Shown here in pieces: positions 34,330 through 45,781 of a DNA stretch of 64,000 nucleotides. Every line of letters starts with the position of its first letter. Position 1 is the first letter of the stretch. Position numbers and translations under genes: made by a program. The notes below the pieces were generated by a model. It was not told where the DNA came from. It searched no databases and saw nothing but the letters and a program-made list of their open reading frames with translations. This DNA comes from Tomocerus qinae. Lineage: Eukaryota; Arthropoda; Collembola; Entomobryomorpha; Tomoceridae. The stretch covers positions 87,730,001 through 87,794,000 of the forward strand of contig CM034546.1 in NCBI GenBank assembly GCA_020055645.1, given 5' to 3'.

Positions 34330-37300
34330 GAAATTATAATATAGTATAGATAAGATAAGGATGTGCCTGGCTATCCGTGTCTGTGTGTACCTTTCAACGA
34401 ATCTCGTCAATAAGTGTCTCTTCTGATAAGTAAGTGTTTTCAATTGGTCTCGTCGTCTGGTCTCATCTCTCTTACTGCCGCATTTTCTACTTGACTGACT
34501 CTGCTCTGATACGCATCTTATGATGATATAATGGCGTGGGCCAAGTGAACAAAACAACCTCATTAACGAAGTACTTACACTTCTATTTGCTTACTTGCAT
34601 ATCTTCCGAAAAACTATGCCAGACTCACATCAGTTTCACGTTAATGATTAATGAAATAAGTAAGCAGAAAAGATTTTGCGTGAGGAAATCCTCTAAACAA
34701 AGATTTATTATCATTTGCACAACTTGAGTGTAAGACGTTTCAGTAGTTTAGTAGTAAGTAGTTTACAATGAGAAAACTTCATAAACAATTGATAGGACCT
34801 GAGGCATAAATTAAATTGAGTCTCGGTCCATTGAAGTTTCTCAAGACAAGGTACTCAGTGTTAGTGTTGACAAGACAGACGACATGCTGTGACGCGACGT
34901 TGACTTGAGACACTGAACAGTTATATTGTTGACATGGGATGACATCCTTCGCATACATCCCTCGTGGTGACTCAGGATAGACAGACGACTTCGAACAATA
35001 AATTCGGTGACAGTTCATTTGATTTTCTACGCTCCATTAATTCAGACTGGATTTTATCAGCTTGGTAGTTAGTTGCATCAGCGACGAGACACTTCATTTC
35101 ATACTTAGCTGTATCATGCTTTGAATTCATTAATTAGTATTACACTGTTAACCACGCATGTTTCGTCTGCCATGTCCTCTACTACTTTTAGCATACAGTA
35201 ATCAGAATCAAAAAAGACTTCTTGCACTTATACGATTTGTACAATATTGGTTTACAACTTTATTAGAAAAATTCGACATAAGTCTAGTCTGGATAATTTC
35301 AAACGACAAATGCTATTTAAATGTGGTTCGTGGTATTTTTGGAGGACAGATTCGAGTACAGAAGGAGTGAGATGTTTGGAAGGAAAAGAATGTGAGTAAA
35401 AATGAGGCGTTTATTTAAGGACTAATAAAAGAGAGAAATGGAGAGTGCACTTGTGAGTATTATGAAGTGACTGGAGGCCTTATATTGTGTCTGACGTTAA
35501 TTGAAGTTTCTCTTCCGTTCTTGTACATTGATCTCGCCGACAGTAAAAGCATTGCCGACAAGAGAAGACAAGATTTTATTCGTTTATCACATCCTGGCAT
35601 CTTATTTGGCTCATGACTTGACACGACTGACTCAATTCAACCGACTCACTATCACCGTTACCCAAACCTTAGTCCACTTTCTTCACTCATGTCAATCGCC
35701 GTTAAGTCCCCCTTCATAATTCACTTGTTCTTTGACAGACACTTCCATTTTACTATTTAAAAAGTGCGAACATCCCCAATTTGTACAGAAATCCCCACTT
35801 GGGGCAAATGTAGGCTACCTAAGCAAGACATTAACCATCAAATTAAATTATTTCATCTACTTTTAGTGGCAACAGATATGGGTAAAAAGTTCCTTTATAA
35901 TGGGATAAGATTGGACAAGTTGAGTCGGTCACGTCCATGAATTGTTTAATTATTTGCATAAATATTTTGAGGAGGTAAATATGTCCATCTGCAGACACTG
36001 ATGTGATGATAGACTTAGTGTGCAGTATGAAATTCCTTATCTTGCAATGGAATTACAATGCTTCTACTAAATGAGTTCTACAAGCAGACAGTATAAGATA
36101 AAAGCTAATATCGCATCGTAAGGATTAAGGATGGAAGTAACAAAGAGAGTTATTGTGTGTTGAGGAGATGCTGTAGTTAAAACAACCTGAGGGAATAGTA
36201 AACAAAGGCATGGAATGGACCTGTGGACACTTCATATTATTTGTAGTTAAGTAGCAAGTGCTTTCTTATTTTTCTGCGTATTTTATGACGAAGTTTATTT
36301 GTGGATGAGTGTAGCGGCTCTTGTGATCTGCTTCTTGTCGACATGTCATTAATGTTTATTGGCTCCCACTAACATAACAGCCAACTAAATGACACGAAAG
36401 ACAAACTATAATTAAATATACAAGTGTAGAGCACACATCCCACTGGACTCCTCTGATAAACATAACGTAACTAACTAAACTAAACAAAGCCCAAGCCACT
36501 GTTTGTCGGCGAAATTCATTTCCTCTGTCTATTTACTACGTTTGCATGTCATGGGTTCCCATTTCCCTTACAGTGGTGGTGCTAGTCTCAGCTAATATTG
36601 ATCTCTGTCGAGCTCTGTACATTTCAGAGGAGATTTGTGTGATCCCTACGAGGGATTAGTTACTTACATTAGCAATCGGCTGCTTTGTGTTTTTGCTTTG
36701 CTCACCGTGTAATTTTCTGTTGATAGTTTGATAGCCTCAAATAGGTCACAGGTATTAGCTCAGTCTTATCATGTTCCAAGGTGCCGGAGATAACAGTTTC
36801 ATGAAATTACGCTATCACAACGAGAGATGAGTGTCTTATCATAGCCAGAGTAAAATACGTTCATATCTCCATAATGCTATTTAAGGCATTGTTTATTTTG
36901 AACTTAATATATCTGAAGATACCATCCACTTAGCCTTCCATCAACCATGCTGTTTTCCAATAAAACACTGGAAATTTATTTTTGTTCCCTAATGGAGTCG
37001 CCTTGATCTAATTTAGAGCATTTTAACTATTTATTTCCTTATCGACTGGAGGGATTGCAGTTGGATTTACATGCCAAGAAATTTGACGCGTGAAAAGTCA
37101 CAGGTAAATATAGAAGGAGGATAAGAAGGATTTAGTGTGGTGCTCTAGGCTCAAGTTTTGTGTATACACACAAAGGTGAATTTGAGTTGAGATGGATTAT
37201 CCAGCCAGTTTAATTGAAGAGGGAATGTAGTGGACAAGGAAGGAGAAGACGGATGTTGATGGATGGACTGAAAACGGAGGCGGGGGAAGGCGGAGGGGCG

Positions 37301-38180
37301 ACCACACCGTTCGGATAAGAATCTGACATCGGTGTCTTTTGAAATCAGATGAGTTAACTTGAATTGACTGCTCCACTATTCTTTGGCACGGAATGCCTTC
37401 CTTTACTCCGCTTTGCATGACAAGGCCTCCAGACAAAAATCAAATGCACTCACTTCACTCACTCTACAACGAAATGGAAACGTGTGTTCTTCTGGTGTGT
37501 GTGATGTGAGTGCATTGATTGCTACTCCAGGCATGTCTGCATCTACAGTCACATAGGCACAGACAACTCATGTCAGTTCCTTATCCAGATCTAAACTTTG
37601 AAACGAATCCAACCTTATCTCTCATGAGAAAGGCAGTTGAAGTTGAATAGAATCGAGTTGACGGCTTCAGTTCTTAAGTCATTATTGGCATACGGACAGC
37701 TTCCTCGTGACAATGACAGTTGGACTAGACAGCGACAAGCGACCTGCAGACGTGCCATGGCATGGAAAGAAATAAGGGTGGCAGGGAAATACAGGCGATG
37801 CGACTTTACTGAAGACAAATGCTGAGAGATACAACATACAAGCATCAAGTACGACTATTGCTTCAATTTAATAAGTGCAAGTGTCAATTATGCGTTAAAA
37901 TTTGTTAATTACATTATTATTTATGTAATTCAATATGAAACCAATTTTTGATCGTTTTGGACTCCAAATCTAATATTTAAATCTAATAAATATAATATAT
38001 GTAAATTAAGAATTAAATTATGTTTAACCTCATTAAAATGTGGTAAGAAAGCCAGAATTGGCTTAACTGCACGTACAAGTTTCCTTTCACGACTTTTGGA
38101 AGCAAATTAATATTAATAATTGGTAATTTTAGGATGTTTTATTCAGATGATAAACACGAATTAATACAGTATAGCTATGC
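34330..38180. other. non-coding stretch
   Basis: About 3.9 kb with random short ORFs only. TGACA words are frequent at about 34867-34945. No gene, RNA gene or repeat element that I can support. Confidence 0.4.
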
Positions 38181-38184
38181 ATAG

Positions 38185-38258
38185 CTGAGTTTTAACCAAT
38201 TCCCACTCTTTCCCACCATAGCTATGGTGGGAAAGAGTGGGAATTGGTTAAAACTCAG
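38185..38258. repeat. perfect 74-bp palindrome
   Basis: Arms 38185-38221 and 38222-38258 (37 bp each) are exact reverse complements with no spacer. The centre is CCATAG|CTATGG and the outer ends CTGAG / CTCAG. There is no coding content, no flanking direct repeat and no second copy in the window. It could be a very short foldback element, a hairpin-forming transcript (for instance a precursor of small RNAs), or an assembly or replication inversion. Confidence 0.95.
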
Positions 38259-40870
38259 TAAGACAAAGATAGATGAGCTGATTTAGCTTGAAATAGTGTT
38301 CCCTAAAATTTTTGTTTTATTTTATTTAGTATGTGACATTTTAATATGCGCAGAATTTCATTTTGTAGTTTAAATGTTTAGTGGTTATAATCTAAAAAAT
38401 GCAGGAAGACAAAAATTAAATAATATTATAATATCTTGCTTCTAACGTCGATGGTTAGATGTTATATAACATTAGGGCTTAATGCATATCGTGTAGTGTA
38501 TTCTTCATAAAAGTGCAAGTACTTGCATTATAGCTGGAGAGTATATCGTGTATCATTCATTACACGAGTAAGTGTTTCATCTGAGTTGAACATGTCTGGA
38601 CAACATGCTCGAAACGAATTAGTATTTATCAGCTGACAATCTCCAATCAATCAATGTCTCTCTGCTAATTCTACATAGTGCATGTCATGTCACAGTAGTC
38701 ATGTTGTCACTAGATAACAATGCTCACACTCAATAACATACTGTCGACTCTCACACAAACTCACATAAATACATACCACACTAAGCTGAGACACAACTCA
38801 ACTATATAATACTCCATGCATTACATATACTCTATTTATTTCCCTCCTGTACATGAAAAATGCAAATCTCTACTCTATCATATCATTCGACCTGCTGTAC
38901 ACATTCACATGTAGTACTTGTGGGATGTGCTTCCTATATTCATACCATTGTGGAATTCCTTTTTTACAAAACGCTATTCTGTCTGTGTGTACACGTCCCT
39001 GCTCTCTGCATGCATAATTCGATGTTGTCATCCACTCCATCAATGTAGACACACGCATAATTTTTAATGTTATTGACATGGAAGACTGTAGTAGATAACT
39101 GCTAATACTCGTTACTGTCAGACACTCAATTGTGTCCCTTCAAAATACATAATGTATTCAGTGCTGAACTGGATTGATAGGAATAAAAGAAAAGCCAATC
39201 GTTGGATGTAAATAATGCAAGCCAAGTTGGGACATGACAAGGTTGTTGTGCAAAGAGAAGGAAACCCATCTCATCATCATTCAAATCAAAAACTCAAATG
39301 AAGGAAACAACTAAGCACTGATAATACATATAACATATTTACGTACTTAAATGCTATCTCCTCTTGTTTACTATCAAACACTTTGGTGGGAATTCCTCTG
39401 GATTTGCATCAGACCAGCCAGCCCTGTCTCTTTTTGTCAGTTGAACTCCTATCTGATTGAGTTCAGTCTGACTCAAATGAGATGAGCTGACGATGCCCGA
39501 TGAGTTGATCCCATGTTTAAGATTACGCAGAAGTGACTTGACATCAACATTTGCTCACTTGAATCACTCATTCATCAAATCAGCGTCATGCAGTTCACTT
39601 CCAAACCTTCTCCATTCACGACGTCTAAAAACCGTGCCTATACGCGTCTATCCACATTCTTCAATTTTTCGCATCCCAAGCCAAACCCTTAAGTTCATTT
39701 TATTTTTGGCAACATTGTCGTCGTCTTGTTGATTTCTTAGTCGTCGAGCTTCACTTTACACCATAATATACTTGTTAATGTAATTTAACACAGTTCCAAA
39801 GTTGTTCTATCAGCTATATGCATTTAATTCATTCTGTCTCAGTTTCACTGCTTCTTTGATTCATTTAGTAGATTAGCAAAATGTACTCAGAAATGAACAA
39901 ATAACTGAAAAAAATGGAATAATATTAGAATATGTAGCATTTTAAAGAAATTGTTGTAACTAAAAACTTAGCTAAAAAATATTGATACAATTTTTATGCA
40001 GTTTTAAAACATTAAGTAGTAGTATATTATACAGTTGTTTTAAGTAAGACTCATTGTAATATTATGATGCGTAAATGTGTAATACATGAATAAGTGTATG
40101 TTGCAGTGTCTGTATGACGAACATTTTAGGAATAATACTACTTAAAGCAAATCACGGCAACGCTGTGGTCTAAATTTTATCCAGGTAGTGGCCGCCGAGG
40201 AAATAAGGGTCTACTAATGCGACAGAAATAGAAAGGACTTATGCACTTTAACCTATGTCCGTATGTTTGTGTGTTTGTATGTGTGTATATTCTGTATATG
40301 TACAAATGAGCAGAGCCCCCAGCCGTGATATTTAGTGGCGGCGGCGGTTAATAGATGTAAACATAACCATCCGTCATCCCATCAGGATGTTTGGATGGGC
40401 TGGAAGGACAATTACTTTGATGTCGGTAATGGGCTGGTTTGGATGGAGGCAATTTCTTAAATGTCGATGATGGGCTGGATGGGATGGGTACAGTAGCCTG
40501 GATGGTCATTAGGCTGGATGGAAAGGAGTTGGTTGTCACATCCTTTGGAGTGAATCGAACAATTTGAATAATCGAATAACAAACAATAGACCCCATACTA
40601 TCTAAGAAGCTTATTTTTACGACTACAAGGTTTGAAATAGCTGACCGTAAGAAATGACATGTTAGTTTTTTTAATTCGCATTCAAACAAATACAAATAAA
40701 TGTTCAAATTAAACAACCTGTTCGTAGATACTTGTTACGAAATATTCTTTAAGGCAATGGTGCATGTTTCGAAAGACTGTTTTTGCCACAAATGGGGATG
40801 TTGCTGGGCAACCAGTAAAAATTATCATAGAGGGTAAATGGGAATCGGAAAAATTCGTACTTTTTTTTGG
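38259..40870. other. non-coding stretch
   Basis: No gene seen. A short region at about 40385-40525 repeats GGATGGGCTGG-like words (GATGGGCTGGAAGG, TGGGCTGGTTTGG, TGGGCTGGATGG) and is a small degenerate tandem. The rest is ordinary AT-rich DNA. Confidence 0.4.
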
Positions 40871-40871
40871 A

Positions 40872-41095
40872 AATTCCAAAGTGATTTGAATGTTTCCAGG
40901 GCTCCGCCCTCAGGGACAAAGTGACGACATGCTCCAGAAAACTGGTTTCCCCCAACCAGTTCTCCGAATCGAAATCGGGGGTAAATTGGTTGGAAAGAAC
41001 TGGTTGGGGGAAACCAGTTTTCTGGAGCATGTCGTCACCTTGCCCTGAGAGGCGTAGCCATGGGACCAATCAAGGCATCTTGGGAAATTCCCTAA
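40872..41095. mobile_element. small foldback element with exact 43-bp inner arms
   Basis: The inner arms 40921-40963 and 40996-41038 are exact reverse complements (GTGACGACATGCTCCAG…/…CTGGAGCATGTCGTCAC) around a 32-bp spacer. Outward of these the arms continue imperfectly through CCCTCAGGG / CCCTGAGAGG to about 40872 and 41095. The AT-rich flanks and lack of ORFs suggest a foldback MITE. It directly precedes the truncated retrotransposon. No target duplication was found. Confidence 0.6.
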
Positions 41096-41109
41096 GGATC
41101 TGAGCCCAC

Positions 41110-42479
41110 TGGTTTTAAACTTATGCAATAATTTTTTAAAAATTCTTCGAAACTTATTCCATAGTAGTTATATTGAAAATTCCACATCTTGGTCTTCGAC
41201 TTCGACTACCAATTTAGTTTCTGACAGGAAAGCTGACATAGTTAATAGAATAAATGAATTCGGAGCATGGGAAGTTTTAAATTCACTTTTTCCCGATAAA
41301 AATATACATGAAAATTATTCATACGATCCCGACATAATAAATGACTACTTTTGTACAATCTCAAATGAGGAATGCCACCTCTCATGCCCAACCAAACCGC
41401 TTTCTTTTAACCCTGTTGAGACTACATTCACATTAACAAAAGTAGATTCAAAGCAGTTATTTGAAGCATACAGCGACCTTAAAAAACGTGACAAAAAGAC
41501 ACCTGACCGTTTTGGCCTCTCTCCATACATGTTCCAACTTATAATACAATGTCCCAACATTTATGAAGAAATACTAAACATTATCAACAAAAGTATATCC
41601 ACAGCTAAATTTCCTTCAATCTTTAAATTAAGTGAAGTAACACCAGTTCCCAAAATAGTTAACCCTTCAAAACCTGAGCATCATCGACCAATTGCAGTTC
41701 AACTATTTCTATCTAAACTACATGAAATGTGTGTTTTTAACAAAATAGCAAACTACATGGAGGTAAACAACTTATTTTACATTGGGCAATTCGGGTTTCG
41801 AAAGAAACATTCAACCGAGCACGCCATATTAGCCATTACGGAATATATGTACAAAGAATTAAATATTGGCAACATTTGCATTCTAGTCTCACTAGATCTG
41901 CGCAAGGCTTTTGACACAATCATTAGAAAATTTCTATGTGAAAAGTTAAAATGGTATGGCATTAACCCTGAATGGTTCATGTCTTACCTCAGTGACAGGT
42001 GTCAATATGTTAAAGGCGCAAACGGAGCTAATTCCAAAATTGAATTTACAATGCAGGGTACACCACAAGGCATTGTTCTATCAACCCTTCTCTTTTCCAT
42101 TTACATAAATGATCTGCCACTTGTGTTACAAAAATGCCTGGCCATCATGTTTGCTGATGATACCAATTTATTGATATCCGGTAAACCAAGTGATTTAGAA
42201 GAAATAAAAGCAGAATTAGTGTCTGATCTAAAGAGGGTTAATAGTTGGATTACCTCAAATGGGCTGAAATTGAACTTAGACAAAACCAAAATGCTTGTTG
42301 TCGGTAGCGCACTTAATGTTAATATGATTGAAAAAATTTCCATTGATGTTGATGGGGTCCAAATTAACAGTAGTGATAAGTTGGAAACACTAGGAATGAC
42401 ATTTGATCAAACCCTTAGCTGGGTCCCTCACATAAGCAAAGTTTGTAAAAGCTGCAGTCATGTTCTAAGTACACTTTAA
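41110..42479 (+). pseudogene. reverse transcriptase domain of the CR1/jockey-type element
   Basis: The frame is open from about 41110. ATG 41529 is only an internal Met. Visible RT motifs: the pre-RT segment KKTPDRFGLSP; HHRPIAV; QFGFRKKHSTEHAI; block A LDLRKAFDT; block B GTPQGIVLSTLLFSIYINDL (the family usually has GPLLF); block C FADDTNLL with both catalytic Asp; GLKLNLDKTKML; and block E LGMTFDQTLSW. It copies element RNA at a nicked target. It ends at TAA 42477-42479, but the same frame continues with family-like residues (LPREFLTLLCNAYLHS) up to the insertion at 42541, so this is a premature stop. With the missing endonuclease and later insertions it cannot work. Confidence 0.85.
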
Positions 42480-42540
42480 CCACTACGACCTATTTTACCA
42501 AGAGAATTTTTAACCTTATTGTGTAATGCATATCTACATT

Positions 42541-43088
42541 CACACTTAGAAATTCTAAGCTGATATACTGTTATATTTAACAGTATATCACCTTAGAAAT
42601 CACGTAGGGATGGTTACACATTATTTAGCGTTAAATTAACATTGTCCACGTCCTGTTAATATTTTAACAGTATTTGTGGTTAAAATTAACATGGGATCAT
42701 GTTAAAAGTTAACATTGCCTCATGTTAGGAATAATGTCATTATAACATTATTTAATGTTGATGGTGCAAAAAGTGAAGCTAGGAAGCGATCCCAGTTCCA
42801 TGCACTACTCAGGCGGACACCCTACACACTGAACCACACCGCCACATGAAATGTTAAGGTGGTTATTGCTGGTGATAAATCTAGCTGAGGTGACTTGACA
42901 TGACATACTGTTAACCTCAACTAACGTTATGGTCATGTCAGGTTAACATAAAATTAACGTGAATTTTGCCTACAGGACATTTACTGTTAAAACTTACATT
43001 AACAAAATATTGCAGGTGCCTTATTTAATGTTAAATTTTAACATTAAGTGAATAACGTTAAACCACTTTGACTGGATTTCTAAGTGTG
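42541..43088. mobile_element. CACTA-like non-autonomous element, 548 bp
   Basis: The termini CACACTTAGAAAT and ATTTCTAAGTGTG are perfect 13-bp inverted repeats. The host reading (…AYLHS|RLNYM…) is restored when the segment is removed, leaving a 2-bp (TT) or 3-bp (TTC) duplication. The interior is full of TTAAC/GTTAA words and has a hairpin GATATACTGTTA…TAACAGTATATC at about 42561-42590. No ORF. CAC termini and a 2-3 bp duplication fit the CACTA/EnSpm group. The assignment is by ends only. Confidence 0.75.
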
Positions 43089-43090
43089 TT

Positions 43091-43391
43091 CTCGGTTAAA
43101 TTATATGGTGAAAATCTGGGGAACAGCAAACACAACTGATCTTATTCCAATTGAAAATGTCATTAGAAAAGCAGGCCGGTTATTACTAAATAAAGGAAGA
43201 TGTGAAAGTGTAAAGGTTAATATTACTGAAAATCTTGAATGGTTATTTCCAGATAATCTCTATATTAATAGTATAAGTGTATTTATAAATGATATATTGA
43301 ATGACGATTGTCCAGTGTACTTTATCCACTACTTGCAGAGTAAACCAAGGATACATAAATATAACACAAGAAATAAAGACGATGTGCATAG
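43091..43391 (+). pseudogene. C-terminal RT region of the CR1/jockey-type element, middle piece
   Basis: Reads RLNYMVKIWGTA, then IRKAGRLLL, CPVYFIHYLQ and HKYNTRNKDDVHS. This is the post-RT region where related elements have Y…WG, a basic helix, and TR(N/S)K…. It runs directly from the CACTA-like insertion into the TG…CA insertion at 43392. The stretch VKLNL and the TGA that follow belong to that insertion. Confidence 0.8.
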
Positions 43392-44823
43392 TGTCAAGTT
43401 AAATTTGTGACTTGGGATGATGCGACCTCAGACAGTAGAGCTGGCACGGTTGTCTTTGGTCTGCCCTTACCGATCCTTCACGCGCCTACCCGGGTATTAT
43501 GCAAGCCAGTAAACCATCTCCGAAAACCACACCGACTCAAGAATAGGGATGACTTTATTGTAGCTCCTCACTCCAACTCCAATGGTACAATCCTCCTGGC
43601 GGCTACTTCTCCGCTCCTTTTCTATCGAGTCTGACTGCGGCTTGGGCAATCTCATTCAGCACTTGCGTGTCGGTCTGCCATTGGCCAAGTCGCAGCAGAG
43701 CCGCTAGTTACAATTGATTCAAAACTAAATGCCACATGACATCACCTTTTTCAAAAGAGCGTCTGTTCCATCAGACTAAAACTTAATGATATTTCCCAAA
43801 AACCCTTACAATATAAGAAAGTTCATAATAGTCCCAAAAAGAATACCCTTCACACTTAACTATAACTCTAACAATTGACACAAATTATTTCTTTAACCCA
43901 AAAATAATATAGCATGGACAAATATGGCAAATTAACTATACTACACAAAATTAATTCTACGCTCAAAAATAACCAAAAGTCACACAAAACAGAACACAAT
44001 TCGTGGCACTTAGTCTCCATACAATCCAGTGTAATAGGACAAACACATTCTGCACAGTCTTCCCAATGTTCCTATGCGTTGGCCACATCGAACACATTCA
44101 CGATTGGCTTGTGCTTCCCTTTCCAAGAGACTGACGTGAAAAAGGTCACAACTGGCCATCAAATGACCTTCGACCCCGCACCGATGGCATATTCTATTGC
44201 CTACACGATTTGAGTTTATTTGTGCAATAGAAAACTGCCGATGGCGGTTACGAAGACGACCTCCTTGCACACGATTCAATGGATCGTTCTGTGGCTGATT
44301 ATTTTGTCGGCCGTTTGAGCCTCTGGAACCACGTCGTCGTCGACGACCTCCTCTTCTCGCATTCCCGTTTGCCGAGGCATTTGCCGATGCGCTTGACGGT
44401 CCAGCTGACTCATTACGACGTTGAGAATTATCCTCTCTGTCGGGTAGGAGTAGGATGTGGTGGAAGCATGTAAATAAATGTAAATGTTAGCGGGGCTGTC
44501 TTGGCCAATTAACGAGAAGCAGCGGCTTCGAGTTGACGGACCAAGCCAGGCTCGCCGAGTGAAGAAAAAGATTGTGTAATGTGTGTGAGGTACTCAGTCT
44601 GGATCAGGCGGTTGGAGAGTCTGAGTCTGGAGCTAGAGTTGGATTGAGCTCCACTAATAAAGTAAGTTGAAGAGAGTCTAGAGTTGTCGTCAATCTTATT
44701 CCTCATGGCATAATACCATGCATGCCGCATCCGGGTTCAACCGTAGTCACCGATTTCCCATCCCGCCCTTGTCACTAGTGTGGACTACCTCTGAGGCTAC
44801 CTAACCCCAACCCGCGTTCGACA
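43392..44823 (-). mobile_element. TG...CA insertion of 1432 bp with its own ORF (LTR-like)
   Basis: The boundaries are TGTCAAGTTAAA and CGCGTTCGACA with ATAG duplicated at 43388-43391 and 44824-44827. Removing the segment and one ATAG restores the host element's frame (…DDVHS|NISHKNKYG…), which makes both ends firm. On the minus strand it begins TGTCGAACGCGGG. After about 90 bp comes ATG 44730, then an apparently spliced ORF (44730-44010). A long 3' part with AATAAA near 43550 (minus strand) follows, ending ACTTGACA. TG…CA ends and a 4-bp duplication are LTR or integrase signatures, yet no second LTR, primer-binding site or pol gene is present. Confidence 0.75.
44010..44730 (-). CDS. Arg-rich zinc-knuckle protein encoded in the 1.4-kb insertion (two exons)
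   Basis: Exon 1 is 44730-44514 (ATG, 72 codons plus 1 base). The intron 44513-44435 (79 bp) starts GTTAAT, has a GCTAAC branch-point-like word and a C/T-rich end, and finishes …GACAGAG. Exon 2 is 44434-44010. The joined frame gives 213 residues. Seen: a helical N-terminus ending QLEAAAS; a Ser/Ala/Asn linker; a basic RRGGRRRRRGSRG patch near residue 105; a CCHC zinc knuckle CHRCGVEGHLMASC at 155-168; and a second metal-type cluster CVRC…CRMC at 186-203. Zinc knuckles bind single-stranded RNA or DNA (Gag, CNBP). The function here is inferred only as nucleic-acid binding. A different acceptor two bases upstream would put the frame out. It could be Gag-derived or a captured host ORF. Codon use is more GC-rich than the surroundings. 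Confidence 0.5.
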
Positions 44824-44827
44824 ATAG

Positions 44828-45067
44828 TAACATATCACACAAAAACAAGTACGGAAAAAGATTACTCTGCAATGTCGCTCATTCAATATGGAACGAATTA
44901 CCGGATTATATTAAAGATAGTAAAAGCAAAAATATATTTAAGTATGAAATAAAACTGTACCTACTAAGATCTCAATTATGTCAAGCAATTCTAAGCAACG
45001 AATCTAAAAATTCAAAGGCATGTGATTTGTCTTGTATTGATGATGTGGTAAATGCATATCATAACTA
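44828..45067 (+). pseudogene. C-terminal end of the CR1/jockey-type ORF
   Basis: The frame from 44828 reads …SHKNKYGKRLLC, AHSIWNELPDYIKDS, then a Lys-rich tail ending at TAG 45066-45068. The motif (S/T)KYG(K/Q)R…WN.LP..I is the usual C-terminus of this element group. The 3' untranslated part runs to the (ATACA)n tail at about 45265. Confidence 0.8.
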
Positions 45068-45265
45068 GTCACCATTGTAGAATGTAATACTTTATAGTAA
45101 TTCTACTCTATGTGTATCTCAAACAGTAAAATTATAACTTAATTATAACTTAAGTATAAAATACCTACAAATACCTACCTACAATAATGATGATGTAAAC
45201 TTGAATTACTGTATTCACACTAACAGCTCTATGTAACGAGACGTATGAATAAATACAATACAATA

Positions 45266-45350
45266 CAAGTCACCCACTGCTAACAATATCCCCTTGTTCA
45301 AGTCACCCACTGCTAACAATATCCTCTTGTTCAAGTCACCCACTGCCATA
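45266..45350. repeat. 33-bp tandem, 2.5 units
   Basis: CAAGTCACCCACTGCTAACA and the following 13 bases recur at 45266, 45299 and 45332 (partial), exactly at the 3' end of the retrotransposon. It may be pre-existing target DNA duplicated around insertion, or slippage at the integration junction. Confidence 0.85.
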
Positions 45351-45514
45351 CCACGAAATCTCTACAGGTTTATAAGGGGTTGAAGGGTCTAGAAACTGCC
45401 CCACCGGATTGAGGGGTCCCAGATTTTGGTCCAATTTTTAAGATTTTTTGGAAAATTTTATATATTTTTATCATAAAACTAACAAACCAAATGATGAATT
45501 AGCGAATGAGAATA

Positions 45515-45779
45515 CCGTAAATATCGATATAATTCCGCGCGGAATTATTGTTTCAAAGGCACAAAAAAAAGGGTGAATAGTCGAAATAATTCCGCAGCTG
45601 CGGAATTATTTCGATACGCGGAATTATTTTTCATAGTCAATTTTTATTTAATTTTCAATGCAAAAGTTAAAAATGAAAAAAAGTTTAATAATAAATGCAT
45701 TTATATGTAATAATAATACTGAAATAATTCCGCGTACGCGGAATTATTTCAGTAGGCGGAACTATATCGATATTTACGG
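45515..45779. mobile_element. 265-bp palindrome-rich MITE with TA duplication
   Basis: Terminal inverted repeats CCGTAAATATCGATATAATT and their inverse lie at the right end, flanked by TA (45513-45514 and 45780-45781). Inside are two near-perfect palindromes, GAAATAATTCCGC.GCGGAATTATTTC, centred at about 45597 and 45736, and two GCGGAATTAT half-copies. TA duplication fits a Tc1/mariner-type MITE. The ORF crossing it is incidental. Confidence 0.8.
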
Positions 45780-45781
45780 TA

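Larger units (their letters stand above)
41104..45265 (+). mobile_element. 5'-truncated CR1/jockey-type non-LTR retrotransposon, broken by two insertions
   Basis: An open frame begins near 41110, without the apurinic endonuclease domain of intact elements. The reverse transcriptase lies at 41529-42479. Its C-terminal part resumes at 43091-43391 and again at 44828-45067 (…YGKRLLCNVAHSIWNELPDYI…, stop TAG). Insertions at 42541-43088 and 43392-44823 account for the gaps: removing each with its target duplication gives one uninterrupted family-like reading. The 3' end is marked by AATAAA and a (ATACA)n tail at 45249-45268. The copy is dead. Confidence 0.85.
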
